Positions 1 through 8,832 of a stretch of 64,000 nt of DNA are shown here, piece by piece. Origin of the DNA: Pseudomonas kilonensis (GTDB taxonomy: Bacteria > Pseudomonadota > Gammaproteobacteria > Pseudomonadales > Pseudomonadaceae). The stretch spans positions 806,001 to 870,000 of the forward strand of contig NZ_LHVH01000017.1 in the NCBI RefSeq assembly GCF_001269885.1, given 5' to 3'. The position numbers were made by a program, and so were the translations under genes. Positions within the stretch are counted from its first letter, which is position 1. Each line of letters opens with the position of its first letter. The notes below the pieces were generated by a model. That model was not told the origin of the DNA. It was given only the letters and a program-made list of their open reading frames with translations, and ran no database searches.

Positions 1-1038
1 CTGCTGGTGACGTTGTTCGCGTTTACGGTGGCGGCGTTCGGGCCATTCCTGACGGCCTGGTTCGCCCGCTTCGAGCGGCGCAAGTTGTTTATCAGCGTGC
101 TGGTGATGTTCGGTCTGGCCAACATGCTCGCCGCAGTCGCCCCCAACATCTGGGTGATGGCCGTTGCCCGGTTGATCCCGGCCCTGGGTCTGCCGGTGTT
201 CTGGGCGCTGGCCAGTGAAACGGCGGTGGACATTGTCGGGCCACAGTTGGCCGGGCGGGCCATCGCCCGAATCGGCTTTGGCATCGTCTGTGCCACGGTG
301 TTCGGCATTCCTGTGGGCACGTTGATTTCCGATGCGTTTGGCTGGCGCAGCGCATTCGCGATCCTGGCGGTCATTGCCTTTGCCAAGGCCTTGCTGCTGT
401 TTATCTACTTGCCGAAAACCAACCTGCACCAGCATCAGGTGAGTTTTCGTTCGCAATTCAAGATCCTGCGCAGCCCGTTGATGCAAGGGCATGTGCTGTT
501 GTCGATCCTGGTGTTCAGCGGCATGTTCACTGCCTACACCTATCTGGCAGATATCCTTGAGCGCCTTGCCGGATTCGATGGCACCCTGGTGGGCTGGTGC
601 CTGATGGGCTTTGGCGCCGTCGGGCTGCTGGGCAATTCCCTGGGTGGTCGGGCGGTGGACCGGCATCCGTTGATCGCATCGATGGTCTTCTGCCTGTTCC
701 TGATCGGCGGCATGGTGGCGTTGGTGCCGAGCATTCATTCGCCCCTCGCGCTGGCGGCGGCGATGGGCATCTGGGGCGTGACCCAGGCGGCCTTGTTCCT
801 GGTCAGCCATGTGCGGCTGATGAAGGCGGCCCCGCAGGCCCCGGCCTTTGCCGCCTCGTTGAACATCGCCGGGGCCAACCTGGGGATTGGCCTGGGGGCG
901 ATGGTCGGTGGCCGGGTCATCGATACCCTGGGCTTGGGCAGTGTCGGGTTTGCGGCGGCCGGGTTCATCTTCGTATCGATCCTGCTGGCGTTGCTGCTGA
1001 TGACCTTCAAGCCCCGCGCCACCTGCATGGATAGCTAA
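1..1038 (+). CDS. MFS transporter, 5' end outside window
   Basis: The reading frame is open from base 1, so the N-terminus lies to the left of the window. About 345 codons are visible. The product is a polytopic inner-membrane protein with many hydrophobic helices and the MFS linker signature GRAIARIGFG near visible residue 80, where an A-type motif is expected. It resembles the AraJ/sugar-efflux branch of drug:H+ antiporters. Substrate cannot be told from sequence. The stop codon overlaps the convergent nhaR-like gene by 4 bp. Confidence 0.85.
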   Translation: MLVTLFAFTVAAFGPFLTAWFARFERRKLFISVLVMFGLANMLAAVAPNIWVMAVARLIPALGLPVFWALASETAVDIVGPQLAGRAIARIGFGIVCATVFGIPVGTLISDAFGWRSAFAILAVIAFAKALLLFIYLPKTNLHQHQVSFRSQFKILRSPLMQGHVLLSILVFSGMFTAYTYLADILERLAGFDGTLVGWCLMGFGAVGLLGNSLGGRAVDRHPLIASMVFCLFLIGGMVALVPSIHSPLALAAAMGIWGVTQAALFLVSHVRLMKAAPQAPAFAASLNIAGANLGIGLGAMVGGRVIDTLGLGSVGFAAAGFIFVSILLALLLMTFKPRATCMDS

Positions 1039-1931
1039 GCGCTGAACAACTCGCGACGGGCGCCTTCGGCAATCGCGACGATGCCGGGGTGGCTGACCTT
1101 GCGCTCCACGGAAATGGCGTAGAAGGATTCGCTCACCGCATCGGTCTGGCCGATCACTTCTACGCCGTACTGGCGCTTGACCTCTTCGGCGATCACGCTC
1201 GGGCCGATGAAAATCCCGCTGCCTGATTGGCCGAAGGCCTGCATCAATGCGCTGTCGTCGAACTCGCCGACGATGCGCGGCTGGATCTGTTGCTCGGCGA
1301 ACCAGCGCTGCAAGCGGCTGCGCACCACGGTTTCCGGCCCGGGAATCAGCAACGGAGCGTCATGCAGGCCATGAGGGAAATCCTGCCCGTAGCGTTCGGC
1401 CAGCGCGGCGGTGGCGAAAAAGCTGATCCCGCATTCCCCCAGCTTCTGGCTGTAGCCCTTGATGTCCAGGTGAGTCGGCATCGGGCTGTCGGAAATCACC
1501 AGGTCCAGACGCTGGATCGCCAGGTCCGCCAGCAGCCGTTCGAGCTTGTCCTCGCGACAGGTGATGCGCAGCGGCTCGTTCAACTCCATGGTCGGCGCCA
1601 ACAGCCGATAGACGATGGATTTGGGCACCACATCCGCGACCCCGACCCGAAACAGGGTTTGCTGCTCGTTGGGCTGGGCCCGCAACATCAGCTCCAGCTC
1701 GCCGCCCAGCTGAAACATGTGTTCGGCGTAGGGCAAGGTCTGGCGGCCGGCCTCGGTCAGTTCCAATTGTCGCCCGACACGGCGAAACAGCTTGAGGTTA
1801 TAGGTCTGCTCGAACAGGGAAATCTGCCCGCTGATGGTCTGTGGGGTCAGGTTCAACTGCTCGCACGCTCGCACGATGCTGCCGGTTTTTGCCACCACCC
1901 AGAAGTAATGCAATTGTCGGTAGTTGAGCAT
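1035..1931 (-). CDS. nhaR: LysR-family regulator, NhaR-like
   Basis: 298 aa. N-terminal winged HTH (residues 1-60, LNYRQLHYFWVVAKTGSI...LTPQTISGQISLFE) closely matches the distinctive NhaR subgroup, followed by a periplasmic-binding-like effector domain. In enterobacteria NhaR activates the Na+/H+ antiporter gene nhaA and biofilm genes in response to Na+. No antiporter gene lies next to it here, so the target is unknown. The start is ATG at 1931. The gene converges with the MFS gene. Confidence 0.8.
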   Translation of the reverse strand: MLNYRQLHYFWVVAKTGSIVRACEQLNLTPQTISGQISLFEQTYNLKLFRRVGRQLELTEAGRQTLPYAEHMFQLGGELELMLRAQPNEQQTLFRVGVADVVPKSIVYRLLAPTMELNEPLRITCREDKLERLLADLAIQRLDLVISDSPMPTHLDIKGYSQKLGECGISFFATAALAERYGQDFPHGLHDAPLLIPGPETVVRSRLQRWFAEQQIQPRIVGEFDDSALMQAFGQSGSGIFIGPSVIAEEVKRQYGVEVIGQTDAVSESFYAISVERKVSHPGIVAIAEGARRELFSA

Positions 1932-2070
1932 GGATTCACCGATGTTCGTAAAAACCGAAGTATAACCGCTGAAAATACGAATTTTCCTGAACTATTCGCG
2001 TCTCTAGAATGCCTGGTCATTGGCGGGCCACTTTCGCGCACCTTCTATTCTCTCAAGAGGCATTTATTCC

Positions 2071-2322
2071 ATGACATACAAATCCCTGGGGCTTGCAGCC
2101 CTGTTGGTGATGTCCGCAACGACGCTGGCGGGCTGTGAACAGGCTGAAAAAAGTGCCCAGCAACTGATGGGGCAGGCGGCAGAAACCGCCAAGCAGGCCA
2201 TCGACGACACCCACAAGGCCGCTGAGCAGGCGATCAGCGAAGCCACTGGCGGCTTGATCAGCCCGAAGAAAGAGCCGGCGGACGAAGCCGACGAAACCCA
2301 AACCCCTACTAAAACCATCTAA
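2071..2322 (+). CDS. Small outer-envelope lipoprotein, hypothetical
   Basis: 83 aa starting at ATG 2071 with AAGAGG about 10 nt upstream. A signal peptide is followed by a lipobox (LAGC, cysteine near residue 22). The mature part is alanine/glutamate/lysine-rich and amphipathic ([20 protein letters not shown]), likely a helical or coiled segment, with an acidic Thr-rich tail. No enzyme domain is seen. It lies 26 bp upstream of the terC-like gene and may be co-transcribed with it. Confidence 0.75.
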   Translation: MTYKSLGLAALLVMSATTLAGCEQAEKSAQQLMGQAAETAKQAIDDTHKAAEQAISEATGGLISPKKEPADEADETQTPTKTI

Positions 2323-2348
2323 CGCGTCACATCAGTCAGGACTGCCCC

Positions 2349-3098
2349 ATGGATTATCTTTTACAGCTCGCCGCCAGCCCCACCGCGTGGATCGCCCTGG
2401 CGACTCTGGTCGTGATGGAAATCGTGCTTGGCATCGATAACCTGATCTTCATTTCGATTCTGACCAACAAGCTGCCCCAACAGCATCGTGCCAAGGCGCG
2501 GCGGATCGGTATCGGCATGGCGTTGATCCTGCGCCTGGGCTTGTTGAGCACCATTGCCTTTATTGTGCAGTTGACCGAACCAGTCATCGAAATCCTGGGC
2601 CAGGCGTTCTCCTGGAAAGACATGATCCTGATCGCCGGCGGCCTGTTCCTGCTGTGGAAAGCGACCACTGAAATCCACCACAGCATGGACCCAGCACCGG
2701 ATGATCCCAAGTCGGCCACGTCCGGCGTGACCCTGGGCTTTGCCGCGGCAATCGGTCAGATCCTGATGTTGGACCTGGTGTTCTCCATCGACAGCATCAT
2801 CACGGCCGTGGGCATGACCGAGCATTTGCCGATCATGATCATCGCAGTTGTCGTATCGGTGTTGGTGATGCTGCTGGCGGCCGAACCGCTGGCCAAGTTC
2901 ATCAATGACAACCCGACAGTGGTGATGCTGGCCCTGGGCTTCCTGATCATGATCGGCATGACGCTGATCGCCGAAGGTTTCGGTGCTCATGTGCCCAAGG
3001 GCTATATCTACGCGGCCATGGCGTTCTCGGCGGCAATCGAAGTGTTGAACATGTTGTCCCGTCGGGCCAAGGAAAGGGCATTGGCTGACAACGCCTGA
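2349..3098 (+). CDS. TerC family integral membrane protein
   Basis: 249 aa with about seven hydrophobic helices. The two acidic family motifs are present: [15 protein letters not shown] near residues 24-38 and [14 protein letters not shown] near 140-153. TerC/Alx proteins are implicated in Mn2+ export or membrane metal handling. A strong terminator follows directly. Metal specificity is inferred from the family only. Confidence 0.88.
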   Translation: MDYLLQLAASPTAWIALATLVVMEIVLGIDNLIFISILTNKLPQQHRAKARRIGIGMALILRLGLLSTIAFIVQLTEPVIEILGQAFSWKDMILIAGGLFLLWKATTEIHHSMDPAPDDPKSATSGVTLGFAAAIGQILMLDLVFSIDSIITAVGMTEHLPIMIIAVVVSVLVMLLAAEPLAKFINDNPTVVMLALGFLIMIGMTLIAEGFGAHVPKGYIYAAMAFSAAIEVLNMLSRRAKERALADNA

Positions 3099-3114
3099 TG
3101 CCAGGCAGACAGAA

Positions 3115-3148
3115 GCCACCCGGGTCCAGGCCCGGGTGGCTTTTTTTT
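3115..3148 (+). terminator. Rho-independent terminator after terC
   Basis: Perfect 10-bp stem GCCACCCGGG/CCCGGGTGGC with a 6-nt loop, followed by eight T residues. Confidence 0.92.
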
Positions 3149-3181
3149 GGATTTGAGAGCTATGGGTTTGAAAGCGAAAGG

Positions 3182-3346
3182 TCAGTGTGCGGCGGCGTGG
3201 CGCCGGCTAGGTTTGGCGGCTTTTTCCGATGGCGCTGGTAGCGTGTGATGATGGCGTCGAGTGATCCGAAGCACGCCCCACAGCATGGCCATGGCTACGC
3301 TCAGCCAGCCGAATATCAGCATCAGAATTGTCGTGGTCAGGCTCAT
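3182..3346 (-). CDS. Small single-pass membrane protein, 54 aa
   Basis: Short reading frame from ATG 3346 to TGA 3182, preceded by a near-ideal Shine-Dalgarno (AAAAGGAGG, 5 nt before the ATG). It encodes an N-terminal hydrophobic helix (LMLIFGWLSVAMAMLWGVL, about residues 8-26) and a basic His/Arg-rich cytoplasmic-type tail (RITRRHHH...KPSRRHAAAH), giving N-out/C-in topology by the positive-inside rule. Family unknown. The strong RBS and membrane-protein pattern support a real gene. Confidence 0.65.
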   Translation of the reverse strand: MSLTTTILMLIFGWLSVAMAMLWGVLRITRRHHHTLPAPSEKAAKPSRRHAAAH

Positions 3347-3569
3347 CTGTGCCTCCTTTTATCCCCGGTCCGGGATCACTCACCTAATACATGGACAGTC
3401 TAGTCGCTCAAGTGTTGCAGGTAGTCGATCTGTGGCGGTTGGGCACGGATCGCTTCGTTCTATCGCGCTCGTAAAACTGCCGTTATGGCTATACCCAGGG
3501 CTGTGTGCACCTTATGATCGTCGACCCAAGCCTGGCCCGGATGCCGGGTACCTGAACAAGAGAGTCATC

Positions 3570-4247
3570 ATGTCGCCGGTCATTTCATCTTTTCGATCAC
3601 TGGTACTGGCGGTGTCCTGCCTCGTCGCCCTGGTGGGGTGTGCGGGCAGTGTTTCGCCACAGATCCAGCGCCTGCCCGAACGGGTGGAGCTCAACAGCGT
3701 GCCGTTCTTTCGCGGCGAAATGTACCAGGGCGCCCCGCAGTCCCTGGCGGCCCTGCTGACGTTGCAAGGCACGGTGATCACCCCGGGGCTGCTGGAGAAA
3801 CCGTTGCACCTGCCAGGTGGCGAAGCCGGTTTACAGCAGAATATGCAAACCCTGGCGCGCGAATACGGGTTGCTGGTGTATCCCCTCGACGCCAAGCTGC
3901 CCGCGCTGTTGGAGCAGGTCGCGGCAGGCTATCCGGTGTTGGTGCGCTATACCGACGGTTCGGCGTTCTGGGCCGAGCCTCGGTATGGGATTCTCGCCGG
4001 CTACAACCGTCAGAAACAGACGGTATTGCTGCGCTCAGGCATGAACCGGCGGCAGTCGATGAGCTTCAGTGCCTTTGAATCGGCCTTCAACGGCGCGGGC
4101 GGCTGGGCGGTGCTGGTCCAGCGACCTACGCAGCTTCCGGCCAATGTCGACTCGCAGCGGTGGCTCAAAGCGGCGGGCGAATTGGCTGGGGCCGGGCAGG
4201 AGCAAGCTGCGGCCCGGGCCACCAAGACCTTGGAAGCGGCGCATTGA
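3570..4247 (+). CDS. C39-peptidase-like lipoprotein lacking catalytic residues
   Basis: 225 aa from ATG 3570. Signal peptide with lipobox LVGC (Cys24). The mature part has the layout of PA2778-type C39-like papain-fold proteins: VPFF at 44-47 followed by MYQGAPQSLAALL, where active members have a QCGPxALA-type cysteine motif. No cysteine is present there. The later segment PRYGILAGYN (138-147) has Arg139 where the catalytic His (HYxVVxGY) is expected. It therefore looks like a pseudo-enzyme anchored in the outer membrane. Assignment rests on motif spacing. Confidence 0.6.
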   Translation: MSPVISSFRSLVLAVSCLVALVGCAGSVSPQIQRLPERVELNSVPFFRGEMYQGAPQSLAALLTLQGTVITPGLLEKPLHLPGGEAGLQQNMQTLAREYGLLVYPLDAKLPALLEQVAAGYPVLVRYTDGSAFWAEPRYGILAGYNRQKQTVLLRSGMNRRQSMSFSAFESAFNGAGGWAVLVQRPTQLPANVDSQRWLKAAGELAGAGQEQAAARATKTLEAAH

Positions 4248-4347
4248 TCGTTCACCCCGTTCGTCACTTGCCCGGCACAACCTGGGAGGCCTGAGGCTCT
4301 TATCGTCAGGGTTGGGCATTTTCCGACCGTGATTGGAGGAGGCACGC

Positions 4348-4545
4348 ATGGCACAGTCGAAAACACCTACGGGGCCACATTCGTCAGAGCATTCCAGTGG
4401 TGATGATCTGGGGTTTGATCCGGATTCGCCGGACCTTGAGGATCCCCAGGTTGATCCGGTAGGGCCGGCCAAGGCGCCTCTGGATAAGAAGGAGGATGAG
4501 CGCAAGCCCAAGCCTTATGATCCGCTGGGTGACCTGAAGGTCTAG
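4348..4545 (+). CDS. Small acidic disordered protein, hypothetical
   Basis: 65 aa from ATG 4348 with a strong RBS (GGAGGAGG, 5 nt upstream). The sequence is Pro/Asp/Ser/Lys-rich (DDLGFDPDSPDLEDPQ, then KKEDERKPKPYDPLGDL), with no hydrophobic core and likely no fixed fold. Codon use and RBS resemble the neighbouring genes. Function unknown. Confidence 0.65.
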   Translation: MAQSKTPTGPHSSEHSSGDDLGFDPDSPDLEDPQVDPVGPAKAPLDKKEDERKPKPYDPLGDLKV

Positions 4546-4560
4546 AGATTGCCGTGGGTT

Positions 4561-4838
4561 GGTGTGTATATCCGTTTCTGCGGTAACGGCGGCTTATGGT
4601 TCCGCTCTTACAGCGGGTCACTTTTGGAAGAGCCGGGAGCCGGACCAGCCAAAAGTAACCAAAAGCGCTTTGCCCCACCACTCGGCACCTCGCCTAGGCT
4701 CGGTGTGCCCTCACTCCGGCATTGCTCCGTGGGCCCGCCGCGAAGGGCCATCCATGGCCCAGCGCGGCTATCCCGGCATCCATGCCGGGATGCCCACTCC
4801 ACAATGCCTGCGTTCGGCCAGCGTGGTTTAACGGGGCG
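4561..4838 (+). repeat. Long repeat arm, locus 1 left (plus orientation)
   Basis: About 280 bp beginning GTGTATATCC and ending GGTTTAACGGGGCG. It is repeated in inverse orientation at 5261-5526 and at four more positions in this window (17446, 17931, 46001, 46487). Internal landmarks are CGGTAACGGC, CAGCGGGTCACTTT, CATCCATGGCCCAGCGCGGC and a hairpin CCCGGCATCCATGCCGGG. Conservation lies in DNA, with no intact reading frame, so this is a structural repeat. Confidence 0.85.
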
Positions 4839-4855
4839 TCCAGATCAAGATCCAA

Positions 4856-4907
4856 AGCAACAGCAACAGCAACAGCGACAGCGACAGCGACAGCGACAGC
4901 AAGAGCG
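4856..4907 (+). repeat. Hexanucleotide tandem array (CAGCRA)n
   Basis: About eight copies of a 6-bp unit: CAGCAA repeats, then CAGCGA repeats, ending CAGCAAGAGC. It sits just inside the left arm of locus 1. A related (GCTCTT)n run occupies the matching place of locus 3 at 46450-46472. Confidence 0.85.
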
Positions 4908-4929
4908 GGGCTCATGCCGGCATCTATGT

Positions 4930-5245
4930 GGCTGAGCCACCGCTATCGCGAGCAAGCTCGCTCCCACACAGGTTTTTGGTCGTTTATAAGATCAGCGTCC
5001 ACCGCCGATCTCTGTGGGAGCAAAGCTTGCTCGCGATGGCGGTGGGTCTGCTTGCATCCATGCTGAATGTAGCGCCGTCTTCGCGAGCAAGCCCGCTCCC
5101 ACAATTGGATCGGGGTATGACCGGAGAATCAGGTCGGCTATCAGGCCGCCTCGCGAGCAAGCTTTGCTCCCACAGGTCCTGCTCAAACAGATCTGACGGG
5201 TGTACGACCGGGAGAGCCAGGTCGGCTACTAGGCCGCCTCGCGGT
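4930..5245. repeat. REP cluster inside locus 1
   Basis: Five REP cores of the CGCGAGCAAGC...GCTCCCACA type in both orientations (around 4946, 5007, 5080, 5150 and a decayed copy near 5230). They fill the space between the two long repeat arms. No coding signal seen. Confidence 0.75.
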
Positions 5246-5260
5246 GGACGTTGATCTCGG

Positions 5261-5526
5261 ACGCCCCGTTAACCACGCTGGCTGAACGAAGGTATTGCGC
5301 AGTGGGCACCTCGGCATGGATGCCGAGGTAGCCGCGCTGGGCCATGGATGGCCCTTCGCGGCGGCCCACGGAGCAATGCCTTCGTTCAGGCATGCCGAGC
5401 CTAGGCGAGGCACCGAGTGGTGGGGCAGAGCGTTTTTGGTTACTTTTGGCGCTCTTTCCAAAAGTGACCCGCTGTAAGAGCGGAACCCTAAGCCGCCGTT
5501 ACCGCAGCAACGGATATACACACCAA
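5261..5526 (-). repeat. Long repeat arm, locus 1 right (inverse orientation)
   Basis: Reverse-complement copy of the arm at 4561-4838. Begins ACGCCCCGTTAACCACGCTGG and ends GGATATACACACC. Together with the left arm it could form a very long imperfect hairpin around the REP cluster. Confidence 0.85.
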
Positions 5527-5539
5527 AACAAGTACCGCA

Positions 5540-5608
5540 AAAAACCAAAAAAAACGACACTTCCCCATTTCTGAAAGAGGCGCCGCTTTTTCTAAGTGAA
5601 CAGCATTA
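5540..5608 (-). repeat. Terminal segment of long repeat element, locus 1
   Basis: On the minus strand this reads TAATGCTGTTCACTT, then a GC hairpin and a T-run. The same series flanks locus 2 at 17372-17431. The terminal 15-mer AAGTGAACAGCATTA is at 5594-5608. The hairpin plus T-run could also serve as a terminator on the minus strand. Confidence 0.65.
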
Positions 5609-5638
5609 CAACGGGTCAGAGCTTTTAGGGTTCGCGGA

Positions 5639-6577
5639 TTACTTGGAAGCCTCCACCACACCACTCTGGCGGCTCTTGAGATTCTTGGCAGCCTTGTATT
5701 GCAGGGCCACTGACGGCACTGCGGCGCTTTTTCCGGTTTCCACCCAGCTACGAATCCGACTGGCATCGGCGAAGTGCGTGTATTTGCCGAACGCATCGAG
5801 AATCACCAGTGCCATCGGGCGATTGCCTATCTTCGTCACCAGCACCAGGCAGTGGCCAGCCTGGTTGGTGAAGCCGGTCTTGGTCAACTGGATATCCCAG
5901 TTGGCCTTGTGGACCAAGTGGTCAGTGTTGCGAAAGCCCAGGCTGTACGCCGGCTTGCGGAAGGTAACGGTCTTTTCCTTGGTGGTGCTCAGTTCGCTCA
6001 GCAGCGGATACTTGCGAGCAGCGATCAGCAGCTTGGTCAGGTCCCTGGCGGTCGAGACGTTGTGGATCGACAGGCCCGTTGGCTCGACGTAATGGGTGCT
6101 GGTCATGCCCAGCGCCTTCGCCTTGGCGTTCATGGCGGCAATGAACGCCGCGTAGCCGCCCGGATAGTGGTGGGCGAGGCTGGCGGCGGCACGGTTTTCC
6201 GAAGACATCAGGGCGATCAGCAGCACGTCTCTGCGCGACAGTTCGCTGTTGAGCTTGACCCGGGAAAACACGCCCTTCATCTCTGGGGTGTTGGCGATGG
6301 TGATGGAAATGTATTCATCCAGGTTCTGTTTGGCATCCAGCACGATCAGGCCGGTCATCAACTTGGTTACCGACGCGATGGGCACCACCACGTCCGGGTT
6401 GCTCGAATAGACGACTTTGTCCGTCTGCAGGTCCAGCAACATCGCGCTGCCCGAGGCGACTTGCAGCTTGGTCGTGTCCCGAGGGGCCGCGATGGTTTCC
6501 TGTGCAACGACATTTTGCGTGATAAAGCTGCCTGTGAAAGCGATGAATAGGCTGATGATGGAAAGACGGATTTTCAC
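5639..6577 (-). CDS. pbpG: D-alanyl-D-alanine endopeptidase (PBP7)
   Basis: 312 aa from GTG 6577 ([11 protein letters not shown]...), close to the family length. A signal peptide leads to the periplasm, where PBP7 cleaves D-Ala-meso-DAP cross-links in peptidoglycan. All three penicillin-binding signatures are visible: SxxK in PIASVTKL, SxN in MSSENRAA, and KTG in [12 protein letters not shown]. An in-frame TTG at 6616 would add 13 residues but lacks a signal-peptide-like start. Monocistronic by spacing. Confidence 0.88.
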   Translation of the reverse strand: MKIRLSIISLFIAFTGSFITQNVVAQETIAAPRDTTKLQVASGSAMLLDLQTDKVVYSSNPDVVVPIASVTKLMTGLIVLDAKQNLDEYISITIANTPEMKGVFSRVKLNSELSRRDVLLIALMSSENRAAASLAHHYPGGYAAFIAAMNAKAKALGMTSTHYVEPTGLSIHNVSTARDLTKLLIAARKYPLLSELSTTKEKTVTFRKPAYSLGFRNTDHLVHKANWDIQLTKTGFTNQAGHCLVLVTKIGNRPMALVILDAFGKYTHFADASRIRSWVETGKSAAVPSVALQYKAAKNLKSRQSGVVEASK

Positions 6578-6819
6578 GCGAGTAGACTCGATAGAGTTGA
6601 AGGTGCCGTTGAGCAACGACTTTTAAAAAAAACGTCGCATTTTAGGAGTATGGGCGACAGCAGCGCTATATGCCTGTACCGCCGAGGGTTGTGAGTAAAT
6701 AAAGTTTAATGAAGGGGGATTTTGGCGGACCGAATCTGAAAAAGTTCGTAATTTGCGCGATCCAGGGAGTCGCGGCATAGGCCAACGCCTGCCGATAAGG
6801 ATCAGGCGACAAAAACTCT

Positions 6820-6910
6820 TGTGGGAGCGAGCCTGCTCGCGATAGCGGTGTTTCAGCCAGCATTGATGTTGGCTGATCCCAAGCTATCGCGAGCAGGCTC
6901 GCTCCCACAG
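6820..6910. repeat. REPIN (two REPs in inverted orientation)
   Basis: TGTGGGAGCGAGCCTGCTCGCGATAGC and its inverse frame a 37-bp spacer. It lies in the pbpG-folD gap. The rest of that gap (6578-6819) shows no gene. Confidence 0.85.
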
Positions 6911-6937
6911 GGTTTATGGCTGGATTGAAGCGGTGTG

Positions 6938-7792
6938 TCAGCTATGCAGCGTCTCGGCCGCGTACAAGGTGTTTTCCAGCAAGCAGGCGCGGGTCATCGG
7001 GCCTACGCCGCCGGGTACCGGCGTGATCCAGCCAGCGCGGGGCAGGGCGGTCTCGTAGACCACGTCGCCCACCAGCTTGCCATCTTCCTGGCGATTGATG
7101 CCCACGTCGATGACGATGGCGCCTTCCTTGATCCACTCGCCCCGTACCAGGCCGGGTTTGCCGGCGGCCACCACCACCAGGTCGGCACGGCCGACATGGC
7201 CGGCCAGGTCCTTGGTGAAGCGATGGGTCACGGTCACGGTGCAGCCGGCCAGCAGCAGCTCCATGGCCATTGGACGGCCAACGATGTTGGACGCACCCAC
7301 CACTACGGCGTCGAGGCCATACAGGTCCACGCCAGTGCTTTCCAGCAGGGTCATGATGCCTTTAGGGGTGCAGGGACGAAGCAGCGGGATACGTTGTGCC
7401 AGGCGACCGACGTTATAAGGATGGAAGCCATCGACGTCTTTGTCCGGGCGGATACGCTCCAACAGTTTGGAGGCGTCGAGGTGTTCAGGCAGCGGCAGCT
7501 GGAGCAGAACGCCATCGATGTTCGGGTCATCGTTCAGGCGATCGATCAGATCGGCCAACGCTTGCTGGGTGGTTTCGGAAGGCAGGTCGTAGGCCTGGGA
7601 AAGGAAGCCGACCTCTTCACAGTCTTTACGCTTGTGCGAGACATAAACCTGAGAGGCAGGATCGCTGCCGACCAGGATCACCGCAAGGCCGGGCGTACGC
7701 AGGCCTTGCTCGCGGCGCTCGGTGACTCGTTGGGCGATCTGCTGGCGCAGGCTGGCGGCGATCGATTTGCCGTCGATAAGTTGTGCAGTCAT
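6938..7792 (-). CDS. folD: Bifunctional methylenetetrahydrofolate dehydrogenase/cyclohydrolase
   Basis: 284 aa, the usual length. Interconverts 5,10-methylene-, methenyl- and 10-formyl-THF with NADP+. Visible signatures are [13 protein letters not shown] (catalytic Lys; residues 50-62), [32 protein letters not shown] (nucleotide-binding loop) and the C-terminal [11 protein letters not shown]. Start is ATG 7792. Stands alone upstream of the divergent tRNA operon. Confidence 0.96.
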   Translation of the reverse strand: MTAQLIDGKSIAASLRQQIAQRVTERREQGLRTPGLAVILVGSDPASQVYVSHKRKDCEEVGFLSQAYDLPSETTQQALADLIDRLNDDPNIDGVLLQLPLPEHLDASKLLERIRPDKDVDGFHPYNVGRLAQRIPLLRPCTPKGIMTLLESTGVDLYGLDAVVVGASNIVGRPMAMELLLAGCTVTVTHRFTKDLAGHVGRADLVVVAAGKPGLVRGEWIKEGAIVIDVGINRQEDGKLVGDVVYETALPRAGWITPVPGGVGPMTRACLLENTLYAAETLHS

Positions 7793-7923
7793 TGCGCGTG
7801 GTTAACCATCGAGAGGGGAAAAAAAGAGAACGCATTCTCGCATGCCGGGGCGTGAGGGCAAAGGCGCTTGGTCTGCAAATTCCCCTAACCCCTTTAATTA
7901 AATGAATTTTTTTTAAAAAAGAG

Positions 7924-7950
7924 TTGACGACCTATCAGGCCGTCTATAAC
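7924..7950 (+). promoter_or_regulatory. Probable promoter of the tRNA operon
   Basis: TTGACG (7924-7929) and TATAAC (7945-7950) are 15 bp apart. An A/T tract directly upstream (TTTTTTTTAAAAAA) resembles an UP element, as expected for a stable-RNA promoter. The short spacer lowers certainty. Confidence 0.6.
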
Positions 7951-8073
7951 ATTCGTCGCACTTGTCGGGCACAGCCTAGCACTGGTTAAGAAGGTGGAGC
8001 GGAGTTGGTTGTTTCAACTCGGCAAAACTGAAAGCACTTAGTTTGTAATCGTCCAAGAATACAGATTAAAAAG

Positions 8074-8150
8074 GCGCCCGTAGCTCAGCTGGATAGAGCA
8101 TCCGCCTTCTAAGCGGATGGTCGCAGGTTCGAGTCCTGCCGGGTGCGCCA
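8074..8150 (+). tRNA. tRNA-Arg (anticodon TCT)
   Basis: 77 nt. Acceptor GCGCCCG pairs with CGGGTGC. D arm TAGCTCAGCTGGATAGAGC, anticodon loop CTTCTAA (TCT), T arm GCAGGTTCGAGTCCTGC, encoded CCA end. First gene of a three-tRNA transcript. Confidence 0.97.
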
Positions 8151-8190
8151 ATTAGGCAGCTTTGGCACAAGTAAGGCAACAAGGCAATAT

Positions 8191-8267
8191 GGTGGGCGTA
8201 GCTCAGTTGGTAGAGCACGGGATTGTGACTCCCGTTGTCGTGGGTTCGATCCCCATCGTCCACCCCA
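8191..8267 (+). tRNA. tRNA-His (anticodon GTG)
   Basis: Includes the extra 5' G typical of tRNA-His, pairing with C73. Acceptor GTGGGCG, anticodon loop TTGTGAC, T arm TGGGTTCGATCCCCA, encoded CCA. Confidence 0.97.
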
Positions 8268-8278
8268 TATTCTAGAGA

Positions 8279-8307
8279 GGCGCCAGATCTAACAATCTGG
8301 CGCCTTT
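8279..8307 (+). terminator. Hairpin between tRNA-His and tRNA-Leu
   Basis: Perfect 10-bp stem GGCGCCAGAT/ATCTGGCGCC, loop CTAACA, then TTTGCTTT. It looks like a terminator or processing hairpin inside the tRNA operon. The weak T-run suggests partial termination at most. Confidence 0.6.
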
Positions 8308-8325
8308 GCTTTAAAAGCTTGATAC

Positions 8326-8410
8326 GCGGATGTGGTGGAATTGGTAGACACACTGGATTTAGGTTCCAGCGCCGCAAGGTGTGAGAGTTCGAGTCTCTCC
8401 GTCCGCACCA
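8326..8410 (+). tRNA. tRNA-Leu (anticodon TAG)
   Basis: 85 nt with a long variable arm (class II). Acceptor GCGGATG/CGTCCGC, anticodon loop TTTAGGT (TAG), T arm GAGAGTTCGAGTCTCTC, encoded CCA. Confidence 0.97.
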
Positions 8411-8435
8411 TACAAGTCGCTATTTAAATAGCAGA

Positions 8436-8474
8436 AAACGGCGCAGTACCTGAAAAGGGCTGCGCCGTTTTTGT
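8436..8474 (+). terminator. Terminator of the tRNA operon
   Basis: AAACGGCGCAG/CTGCGCCGTTT stem of 11 bp followed by TTTG and TTTT. The gap from here to tig (8475-8832) holds no gene that I can support. It contains a short palindrome CTATATATAG near 8620 and a possible -10 TAGAAT at 8766. Confidence 0.85.
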
Positions 8475-8832
8475 TTTCAGTGGTTCTGTGTTTGGCATTG
8501 GCGCTGTTTTTTTGGGTGCGCGCTGCGGTCGGGTCCTCGCGAATGTGTTTCGTGATGATGCGCGGCATGTCCGTCGGTCTCCTTGTGGGGCTGGGCGCTG
8601 CGCGGCCGGGCCAGCCGCTTCTATATATAGAAGCGTTGGCGCAGAGCCTTGGGCTGAATCGACTGTATTTGCAATCCGGGTGGGGCATGACCGTTTGTCC
8701 CGTCCTAAATCCGGCGCCTGTTTCCAGCGCGTTTTCAGTAGGGTGACTTCTTGAGTTTGACCTACTAGAATGCATGCCCTTGATTCTGGGGTCGGAAACG
8801 CCCGGCCAACGTCTGTGCAACGAGGAATATCC

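Noticed and set aside
4856..5245. CRISPR array
   Set aside because: Repeats are REP elements and hexanucleotides of uneven spacing, without uniform spacers or cas genes.
4549..5796. Several 60-150 codon frames within the long repeat element
   Set aside because: Similar frames recur in all three repeat loci in both orientations and are interrupted differently. Conservation is at the DNA level.
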